Assembly (NCBI GenBank): GCA_963849635.1
Contig: CAWKIA010000037.1
Span: 227,732 to 291,731 of the forward strand
Direction of reading: 5' to 3'
DNA from: CAVRUD01 sp963849635
GTDB lineage: Bacteria > Chloroflexota > Chloroflexia > Thermomicrobiales > UBA6265
Length of the DNA: 64,000 nucleotides
Part shown: positions 47,315-53,941 of the stretch, one piece after another
How positions within the stretch are numbered: the first letter of the stretch is position 1
How the letters are laid out: every line of letters begins with the position of its first letter
Program-made: the position numbers and the translations under genes
The notes under the pieces: generated by a model
Database searches by the model: none
Seen by the model: the letters and a program-made list of their open reading frames with translations, nothing else
What the model was told of the DNA's origin: nothing

Positions 47315-48445
47315 CTAGAGAAGCTCCCGGCCCGCCCGATATAGGTCGGGCCAGAGGCCGGAGGTTCGTCCTTTGACGGTGGTTTCGAGGTATTCCTTGA
47401 GGGCATCGAGGTCATTGGTGCCCTCTTTGGCAACGGCACCGAGCATTGAGGAGAGGCCATCGCGGACGGTGATTTCACCGGAGCCGAAGAATGAGGCCAT
47501 CAGGGCGCCGTTGGTGACCGTCGAGATCAGCTCGGCTGTGCTGAGGACGGTGGAGGGTGATTGGAGCTTGGTCAGGCCATCGAGGGTCTCGCCACGGCGC
47601 AGCTCGGCAAAGACCTGGGTGAGGAGACGAACCAGATCGAGCGGGAGGTCGACGTCGGGGGCGCCGAGTTGGGACAGGGTCTCGCTGGCGCGCCGCTCAA
47701 CGATCTCGGATTCCTGATCGAGGTTAGAGATGACCGGGATGGTGACGAAGTTGAAGCGGCGCTTGAGGGCGGCGCTCATCTCGTTGACGCCGCGGTCGCG
47801 GGTGTTGGCGGTGGCGATCACGGCAAAGCCGCGCCGGGCCTGGATCGTCTCGCCCAGCTCGGGGATGACGATCTGCTGCTCGGAGAGGATGGAGATAAGG
47901 GCGTCCTGGACCTCGGCGGAGCAGCGGGTCAGCTCCTCGAAGCGGACGACCTGGCCGCGCTGCATGCCGCGCAGGGTGGGGCTTTCGACCAGGGCGCGCC
48001 GGGTCGGGCCTTCCGCGATCAGGAGGGCGTAGTTCCAGCCGTACTTGATCTGCTCTTCGCTGGTGCCGGCGGTGCCCTGGATGGTCAGGCTGGAGGTGCC
48101 GGAGATCGCGGCCGCCAGGTGCTCGCTGAGCCAGGACTTGCCGTTGCCGGGCTCGCCGGCGAGGAGCAGGGCCCGGTCGGAGGCGAGGGTGGCGATGGCG
48201 ACCTGGATCAGGCGACGGTCGCCGACGAATTTGGGTGTGATCGTTACCGGCCGGCCGTGGTGGCCGGGGACGGGATCTTCGGAGCCCATGACGAAGGCTT
48301 CGACCGCTCGCGGCGAGAGGTACCATCCGGGCGGCTTTGGGGAGCGATCCTGTCCATGGAGCGCCGCTAGCTCCTCGGCGCAGCGCAGTTCGGCTGGCTG
48401 CCGAAGGGCATCGTCCTGCGCCGTCATCATGCTCAACGCACCCAC
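47315..48445 (-). CDS. MoxR-type AAA+ ATPase, first gene of the SOS-box-preceded operon
   Basis: 376 aa. GTG 48445 follows AAGGGGGA by 6-7 bases; ATGs at 48430 and 48427 are less well placed. Walker A is LAGEPGNGKSWLSE (about residues 95-108). The Walker B position reads VVRFEELTR, with Glu-Glu instead of the common Asp-Glu. Sensor 1 is VIATANTRDRGVNEMSAALKRRFNF with the arginine finger. The C-terminal helical lid follows. MoxR ATPases remodel protein or metal complexes together with VWA partners, one of which is encoded two genes on. Operon order: ATPase, DUF5682, VWA, SWIM, unknown. Confidence 0.87.
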   Translation of the reverse strand: MGALSMMTAQDDALRQPAELRCAEELAALHGQDRSPKPPGWYLSPRAVEAFVMGSEDPVPGHHGRPVTITPKFVGDRRLIQVAIATLASDRALLLAGEPGNGKSWLSEHLAAAISGTSSLTIQGTAGTSEEQIKYGWNYALLIAEGPTRRALVESPTLRGMQRGQVVRFEELTRCSAEVQDALISILSEQQIVIPELGETIQARRGFAVIATANTRDRGVNEMSAALKRRFNFVTIPVISNLDQESEIVERRASETLSQLGAPDVDLPLDLVRLLTQVFAELRRGETLDGLTKLQSPSTVLSTAELISTVTNGALMASFFGSGEITVRDGLSSMLGAVAKEGTNDLDALKEYLETTVKGRTSGLWPDLYRAGRELL

Positions 48446-48515
48446 GCCCTGTCCCCCTTATGCCCCCGGCAGAACGTCCCGCACCCTGTGGCCATCGGGA
48501 GCGCAGGAATCTGGA

Positions 48516-48537
48516 ATCATACTCGAACGTGCGTTCG
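48516..48537 (-). promoter_or_regulatory. LexA-like operator and -10 box of the MoxR operon
   Basis: CGAACGTGCGTTCG (48524-48537) is a perfect GAAC-N4-GTTC palindrome, the binding site type of Gram-positive LexA/DinR. On the minus strand it is followed after 3 bases by TATGAT (48521 to 48516), a good -10 hexamer; the -35 is weak. The same box-3 bases--10 geometry is found at copy B of the small RNA (48904-48931). The ATPase GTG is about 70 bases downstream. No lexA gene is in the window. Confidence 0.6.
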
Positions 48538-48649
48538 TACGCACAGGGTGATGCGTAAGGCGGCGAGACGGCAAGGCGTCAAAGAGTACGAGCCATAACC
48601 GCTTGGCGAAGCGATGGCACCTAACCACCCGGCGTTTCAGGATGACGAT

Positions 48650-48902
48650 GGTCGAGGGCGTCGTCCCAGCGATGGGCAGTCGATGGCCTAGTGTGGTGCG
48701 TGTGCGAACACCTTTTCGCTGCGACCCCATCCACCCAATGAAGGTGGATCGGTGAGCGGGAGTGTCCTGAGTGCTGGCTACAACCTGACGAGGACGATTC
48801 ATACGGGAGCGCCGCCTGGGAACTGGATAACGGCTGGTCTCGAGCCGGGCGGAGTGACGCGCTGCCCAGGCCCGTGCCCCTACCAGGCGTGCAGCTTGCC
48901 TC
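48650..48902 (-). ncRNA. candidate structured small RNA, copy B
   Basis: Related to 11350-11580 (see that entry). The most conserved block is at 48674-48700. The internal hairpin is ATCCACC-TTCATTG-GGTGGAT here, versus CCACCC/GGGTGG in copy A: paired in both, with different bases. After the conserved part a hairpin CGCTT-CGCC-AAGCG (about 48597-48612) may terminate the transcript, though no U-tract is present. There is no ribosome binding site for the small open frames inside. Confidence 0.5.
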
Positions 48903-48903
48903 G

Positions 48904-48931
48904 ATAGTATCAGAACATTTGTTCTCGTCAA
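48904..48931 (-). promoter_or_regulatory. sigma-70 promoter with LexA-like palindrome in its spacer (RNA copy B)
   Basis: Minus strand: TTGACG (48931 to 48926), 16-base spacer, TACTAT (48909 to 48904). The spacer contains AGAACAAATGTTCT (48912-48925), a perfect GAAC-N4-GTTC palindrome positioned exactly between -35 and -10, where a bound repressor would block RNA polymerase. Copy A keeps the promoter with a weaker box. Confidence 0.7.
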
Positions 48932-48966
48932 GTGGGGGATGGAGCTCGGGCGATAGAACCAAGCCG

Positions 48967-49938
48967 TTAGCTGCTCGTTCGCAACCGTGGATCCAGCGCG
49001 TCCCGCAGGCCGTCGCCGAGGAGGTTGAAGCCGAGGACGGTGATGCCGATGGCGACTCCCGGGACGAGGACGGCCCAGGGGGCTTCCTGGAGGCGGCCGT
49101 AGTTGGTGCCGACCATGCTGCCCCAGGAGGCGGCGGGCGCCTTGTTGCCGAGGCCGAGGAAGGCGAGGGAGGCTTCGGCGAGGACGGCGAAGGCGAAGCT
49201 GAGGGAGGCCTGGACGATCAAGGGGGCGGTGATGTTGGGGAAGATGTGGCGGGCCAGAAGGCGAGGGGTGGGCAGGCCGACGGAGACGGCGGCTTCGATG
49301 TACTGGGTCTGGCGGACGGTCAGGGTGGCACCGCGGACGACGCGCATGAAGGCAGGGGTGTAGACGACGCCAATGGCGATCATGGCGTTGGTGAGCGAGT
49401 TGCCCCAGACGTTGATGATCGCGATCGCGAGGAGGATGGCGGGGAAGGCGAAGATGACGTCCATAAGGAGGATGAGGATGTTCTCGACCCAGCCGCCGAG
49501 GTAGCCGGCGATGAGGCCGAGGACGACGCCAACGACCCCGGCGAGGCACACCGAGATGGCGCCAACCTGGAGGGAGACCCGTGCACCGTAAAGGAGCCGG
49601 CTGAGGGTGTCCCGGCCGAAATCATCCGTGCCGAGCAGGTGATCGTCGCTCGGCCCTTGAAGACGAAACACTGGAAACTGCTGTGTCTCGCCGTAAGGAG
49701 CGATGGTGGGGCCAATGATCGCGATGATGACAAAGAGGCCGACGATTGCCGCGCCAGTCATAGCCAGGCGCTGCTTGCGCAGGGCCCGCCACACACTTGG
49801 CCGTGAAGTCCGCCTGACAGTTCCCGCGTCGGCGAGACGAGGCGACACCGTACTCGCCAGGTCGGCAGTTGCGTCAGCGCCCGCCGCACCAGCGACCACC
49901 CGCCCAGCAAACTCCCGATCCTCATTCACCGTCGCCAT
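48967..49938 (-). CDS. DppC/OppC-type ABC transporter permease
   Basis: 323 aa. Basic N-terminal tail, then six membrane segments; LLGTDDFGRDTLSRLLYGARVSLQVG and the ATPase-contact EAA loop (YIEAAVSVGLPTPRLLARHIFPNITAPLIV) are typical of the C-type permease of oligopeptide/nickel importers. C-terminal GFNLLGDGLRDALDPRLR is the family ending. Third gene of an A-B-C operon; DppD/F ATPases are not in the window. Confidence 0.93.
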   Translation of the reverse strand: MATVNEDREFAGRVVAGAAGADATADLASTVSPRLADAGTVRRTSRPSVWRALRKQRLAMTGAAIVGLFVIIAIIGPTIAPYGETQQFPVFRLQGPSDDHLLGTDDFGRDTLSRLLYGARVSLQVGAISVCLAGVVGVVLGLIAGYLGGWVENILILLMDVIFAFPAILLAIAIINVWGNSLTNAMIAIGVVYTPAFMRVVRGATLTVRQTQYIEAAVSVGLPTPRLLARHIFPNITAPLIVQASLSFAFAVLAEASLAFLGLGNKAPAASWGSMVGTNYGRLQEAPWAVLVPGVAIGITVLGFNLLGDGLRDALDPRLRTSS

Positions 49939-49988
49939 CGGGCAAACCTCATGACACGCACGTCGATTTATGTTTCTGTCGCGGGCCT

Positions 49989-50942
49989 CTACCGGCCGGT
50001 TCGCAGGCGGGGATCGAGCACAGCGTACAGGACATCGACCAGGAGACTGACCAGGACAAAGATCGTCGCGGTGATAAGGGTAACGCCCTGCACGACCGGG
50101 TAGTCCCGGTTGGCGATGGCATCGTAGACGTAGCGACCGATGCCGGGCAGTGTGAAGAACTGCTCGATGATGAGTGTGCCGCCGAGCAAGGCCGCGATCT
50201 GGATACCGGCGACGGTCAAGATCGGCAGGGACGCATTCGGCATGACATGACGCAACAGGACTCGGTTGGCCCGTAAGCCCTTGGCCCGCGCAACCCGGAC
50301 GTAGTCCTGATTGAGCACCTCGAGCGTGGCCGATCGGGTGTTGCGCATCAACACGGCCGCAAGGGGCAGGCTAAGGCTCAAGGCCGGCATCGTCATGCTC
50401 TTCAGGTTCTGAACCGGATCGTCGGTGAACGGGACGTACCCCAACGGCGGGAGCCAGCGCAGCTCCCGGGAGAGGACGAGCATGAGCACGGCGGCGAGAA
50501 AGAAGCTCGGGAACGAGATGCCGAGCAAGGTGACGATGGTGGCACCATAGTCGGCAACCGAATTTCGCTTCACGGCCGCTAGCACGCCGACGGCAACGCC
50601 GGGGATCGCGGCAAAGAGGGCGGAGAGCAGGGTTAGCTCAATTGTGACGGGCAGCCGCAGTCGTAGCTCCTCGGTCACGGCCCGCCGACTGCGGATGGAG
50701 TTCCCCAGGTCGCCCTGGAGGATGTGCCCCATCCATTTGACGTATTGCACCGGGATGGGCTCGTCCAGCCCATAGGACTTGCGCATGTTTTCGCGCAGGT
50801 CCGGCGCGGTCTCCTGGTCGATGCCGATCATGAGATCGATCGCGTCACCGGGGATCGACCGGATGAGCACGAACGAGATGACGGAAACGCCGAACAGCAC
50901 CGGAATGAGCAGCACCAGCCGCCGCAGGATGAAGGTCAGCAT
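49989..50942 (-). CDS. DppB/OppB-type ABC transporter permease
   Basis: 317 aa. FILRRLVLLIPVLFGVSVISFVLIRSIPGD is the standard OppB start; GLDEPIPVQYVKWMGHILQGDLGNS, the EAA loop DYVRVARAKGLRANRVLLRHVMPNASLPI and the ending DVLYAVLDPRLRTGR are diagnostic. Six membrane segments. Lies 50 bases upstream of the C-type permease and 96 bases downstream of the binding protein. Confidence 0.94.
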   Translation of the reverse strand: MLTFILRRLVLLIPVLFGVSVISFVLIRSIPGDAIDLMIGIDQETAPDLRENMRKSYGLDEPIPVQYVKWMGHILQGDLGNSIRSRRAVTEELRLRLPVTIELTLLSALFAAIPGVAVGVLAAVKRNSVADYGATIVTLLGISFPSFFLAAVLMLVLSRELRWLPPLGYVPFTDDPVQNLKSMTMPALSLSLPLAAVLMRNTRSATLEVLNQDYVRVARAKGLRANRVLLRHVMPNASLPILTVAGIQIAALLGGTLIIEQFFTLPGIGRYVYDAIANRDYPVVQGVTLITATIFVLVSLLVDVLYAVLDPRLRTGR

Positions 50943-50951
50943 GGCTCCCCA

Positions 50952-51036
50952 CGACGAATCGAGTGACGCGAGACGTGAGTACGTGAGAAACGAGAGCTAT
51001 CGTACTCGCGTACTCGGCGTCTCGCGCCACTCGTCT
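50952..51036. repeat. imperfect inverted repeat between binding-protein and permease genes
   Basis: AATCGAGTGACGCGAGACG and CGTCTCGCGCCACTCG, with GTGAGTACGTGAG / CTCGCGTACTC inside, can form an 80-base hairpin. Such attenuating hairpins between the binding protein and permease cistrons often allow higher levels of the binding protein. Confidence 0.55.
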
Positions 51037-51038
51037 CG

Positions 51039-52679
51039 TTACTTATCGAGCCAGACGTTGCGGAGTTCGACGTTGCTGCCGGTGGCGATGTGGGTGTAGC
51101 CCTTGACGTAGGTCTTCATCGCCTCGTACTGGTTGGCGATGAAGAGGCTGATCCAGGGGAGGTCCTGGAGGAGAATGGTCTGGATCTGCTGGTAGATCTC
51201 GGCCCGGGCGGCCTGGTCGGTCTCCTGGATGCCCTGGTCGATAAGCGTATCGACCTCGGGGTTGGCGTAGTTGACGAAGTTGGAGCTGGAGTCGGAGCGG
51301 AAGTCGGCGATGATGCCGTTCGGATCGATGTAGCCGCTGGTGCCGGTCACCCCAATGTCGAAGGCGCTGTTGGTGTGGACATCGGCGATCATCGTCGCGT
51401 TTTCGACGAGGTTCAGCTCGGCCTCGATGTTGATCTGCTTGAGCTGCTCCTGGAGCACGACGGCGGCATTGGACAAGAACGAGTAGGCCGACCACGAGGT
51501 GATGGTCGTGCTGAAGCCATCCTCGAACCCGGCCTCCACCATCAGCGCCTTGGCACCTTCAACGTCCGGCGGGGTGACTGGCTGCTGGAGAGCGGCCCAG
51601 TACTCCTGCGGGAAGAGGACTTCGGTGGCGGTGCCGTAGCCATCGACGGCGGCGGCGATCATGGCGTCGCGGTCGACGACTTTGGCGATCGCCTGGCGAA
51701 CGAGCAGGTTGTTGAACGGCTCGCGGTCCAGGTTAAAGCCGATGAAGCGGATGTTGGTGTTGGCGTCGCCAGCGAGGGTCAGGCTGTCGTCAGCCTCGAA
51801 GGTCTTAATGTCGCGTAGTGGGGCGTACTCGATGAAGTCGACCGTGCCGGTGACGACGGCGGTGGTGCGGGAGGTGTCCTCGGAGACGGGGATCATCTCC
51901 ATGCCATCGAGGTAGGGCAGGCCCTCTTCCCAGTAGTCCGGGTTCTTCTCGAGGACGATCCGGGTATTGGGGACGTACTCCTTGAAGATGAACGGGCCGG
52001 AGCCAACGGCGACCTGGGAGAGATCGCCGTGCTCGTCGATCGTCTCCTTGGCGAAGATGATGCAGGGCGAGCCGGCGAGGTTCGCGAGGAGGGAGGCATC
52101 CGGCGCCTTGAGGGTGAGGACGAGGGTGGCGTCGTCCGGGGCCTCGATCGTGGCCACGGAGGCGAGCTCGGCGGCGCTGGTGGAGGCGGTAGCCGGGTCG
52201 ATCAGGCGCTCGAACGAGTACTTCACGTCGCCGGCGACGACCGGGCGGCTGAGGGGCGGGTGGAAGTTCACGCCCTGGCGCATCTTGAAGGTGTAGGTCA
52301 GGCCGTCCGGGGAGATCTCCCAGCTCTCGGCCACGTTCGGCACGACGGAGAGGTCCGGGGCGATGCGGACGAGGTTGCCGTAGATCTGCTCGACGACCTT
52401 CCAGATGGCCGTGAGGCTCTGGAGCTGGGGATCGAGCGCGGTGGGATCGGCCTGGAGGCCGACCTTGAGGATGCCGCCCGGCTTCGGGGTGGCATCTTGC
52501 GCGGCGGCGGAGCGGCGAGCGCCAACGCCGCCGATACCGAGGGCAGCGGCGCCGAGACCGAGGGCGGCGACGCGGCCGACAGCCTGCCGCCGGCTCAGCT
52601 TGCCGGTTCGGACGAGGTCTAGAATCTCATCGAATGCCCGCACGTCCTTCTCTCCAACGCGGCTATCGAGTGACTTCAT
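51039..52679 (-). CDS. family-5 extracellular substrate-binding protein (oligopeptide-type), Tat signal
   Basis: 546 aa from ATG 52679 (GGGGGAA 5 bases upstream). Acidic leader with SRRQAVGRVAALGLGAAALGIGG (twin-Arg export). The mature protein shows GGILKVGLQADPTALDPQLQSL, YTFKMRQGVNFHPP, VAGDVKYSFERLIDP and RQAIAKVVDRDAMI, all conserved in SBP_bac_5 proteins that bind peptides, nickel or plant-derived compounds. First gene of the ABC operon with the two permeases that follow. Confidence 0.93.
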   Translation of the reverse strand: MKSLDSRVGEKDVRAFDEILDLVRTGKLSRRQAVGRVAALGLGAAALGIGGVGARRSAAAQDATPKPGGILKVGLQADPTALDPQLQSLTAIWKVVEQIYGNLVRIAPDLSVVPNVAESWEISPDGLTYTFKMRQGVNFHPPLSRPVVAGDVKYSFERLIDPATASTSAAELASVATIEAPDDATLVLTLKAPDASLLANLAGSPCIIFAKETIDEHGDLSQVAVGSGPFIFKEYVPNTRIVLEKNPDYWEEGLPYLDGMEMIPVSEDTSRTTAVVTGTVDFIEYAPLRDIKTFEADDSLTLAGDANTNIRFIGFNLDREPFNNLLVRQAIAKVVDRDAMIAAAVDGYGTATEVLFPQEYWAALQQPVTPPDVEGAKALMVEAGFEDGFSTTITSWSAYSFLSNAAVVLQEQLKQINIEAELNLVENATMIADVHTNSAFDIGVTGTSGYIDPNGIIADFRSDSSSNFVNYANPEVDTLIDQGIQETDQAARAEIYQQIQTILLQDLPWISLFIANQYEAMKTYVKGYTHIATGSNVELRNVWLDK

Positions 52680-52908
52680 GTTTCCCCCAATTCTCGACAA
52701 CGCAACGTCCCCACAGCACGCCCGTCGTAGGGTGGCCCTGAGGAACCCCGCGGCTCGTCATGCGCATGCTGACCAGATCGCATTCGGAGTATATGCACTT
52801 TTTCCTGAAAAGACATCGCCCCTCGCGTCCCGAATCCGGGTCGTGAGGGGCGATCAGGCGGACCGGCGGGTTTTCGCGAGCCGCCGTGGGTTGTGAGAGC
52901 GGTGCACG

Positions 52909-53181
52909 TTACGATCGGATCCGCGTTCCACCGTACTTATGCGCCAGGGCATTCCAGCGCATGACGTCTTCGAGGTGCTGGCCGCTGGAGAGCCGGGCGA
53001 ATGTGCGATCGTTCATGCCGGGGACGATGGTTGTCTTGCGGCCAAGGCCGATATGCAGGGAGGCAAGAGCGCCGCCGATCTGCTGGGCGAACGCGACAAT
53101 CGGGCGCAGCGGGTTGTCGGACCGATTCGTAGCGGGCATTGGGATGCGCAACGTGCTGTTCTGACGGCAGGTAGTGTCCAT
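52909..53181 (-). CDS. hypothetical small protein
   Basis: 90 aa, unknown. ATG 53181 has AAGGAG 11 bases upstream. Sequence features: IVAFAQQIGGALASLHIGLGRKTTIVPG and RTFARLSSGQHLEDVMRWNALAHKYGG, amphipathic and without signal or membrane segment. Same strand and same Shine-Dalgarno spacing as the small ORF just upstream (53244-53558), 62 bases away; the two may form a small operon. Confidence 0.5.
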   Translation of the reverse strand: MDTTCRQNSTLRIPMPATNRSDNPLRPIVAFAQQIGGALASLHIGLGRKTTIVPGMNDRTFARLSSGQHLEDVMRWNALAHKYGGTRIRS

Positions 53182-53243
53182 TCGAGGGCTGCTCCTTCTG
53201 AAGAAGTTGTTTGGGAAACGAACTCGGTCATGCTGAAACTTGG

Positions 53244-53558
53244 TTACGCGGCATTGCTTTCTTCGTGGTCACGGTGCCTGTGCGGCGGGTTGGTCGGTTG
53301 CACGGCGTCTAGTGCGGGAGATGGACTGCTGAGGGCGTTGATGACGGCTTCGAGGGCGAAGCGCTCGTGCAGGGTTCCATCGGTCCGCCGTGCAAACGAG
53401 CGTTCGGTTCGATTGAGCACGACTTCCGCAAGGTCGGTGTAGCGTGGGAGGCCGGAGAGCGACGCGGTGGGCTGGTAGCGGGATACGTCAACGGGTGAAG
53501 TCGGGTCGTTCTGGCGGCGATCCGTCCGAAGCCGGCGGAAAGCGATCAGGCGAGACAT
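53244..53558 (-). CDS. hypothetical small protein
   Basis: 104 aa, unknown. ATG 53558 is preceded by AAGGAGG, 11 bases away. Arg-rich N-terminus (SRLIAFRRLRTDRRQND), central LSGLPRYTDLAEVVLNRTERSFARR and a His/Pro-rich tail. No signal. Reads as a real but uncharacterised protein because of the strong ribosome site and codon-like composition; not proven. Confidence 0.5.
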   Translation of the reverse strand: MSRLIAFRRLRTDRRQNDPTSPVDVSRYQPTASLSGLPRYTDLAEVVLNRTERSFARRTDGTLHERFALEAVINALSSPSPALDAVQPTNPPHRHRDHEESNAA

Positions 53559-53941
53559 GGAGTGGCTTTCCTCCTTTCTGTGAACTCCGGCGCCAGTCCA
53601 TTCGGCGTCGGAACCATTCACCGGACATCCCGTCCGGCATGGTTAGATCTTGGAGGGTGTGGGGCGTCGCCACATCAGGAGGATCACCCATCTATGGGGC
53701 GCGGCTGATTCCGGCGCTTCTGCGTAGATGTATGTAGGGGTTCGTGAAATGGGGGGAAGGGCCGCAGGGCTCCCTCCTCGTCATCCTGAGAGTTGCGAAG
53801 GTATTTGGCCGTTTGCGGCCGGCATGCCGCCGTACGCTGAGGTCTGGAACCGAACGCCCTAAGCGCCAAATCCTTCGCAGGCTCAGGATGACAGGCTATC
53901 CGGACGCCGGACGCCGAGCCGTCTACGAGGACGGGGCGGTC
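53559..53941. repeat. 383-base gap containing a dispersed palindromic repeat
   Basis: 53778-53894 holds GTCATCCTGAGAGTTGCGAAGG on the left and CCTTCGCAGGCTCAGGATGAC on the right as an imperfect inverted pair (with ATTTGGCC / GGCGCCAAAT inside), related to the 26765-26914 unit. The rest of the gap shows no gene or clear promoter. Confidence 0.75.
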
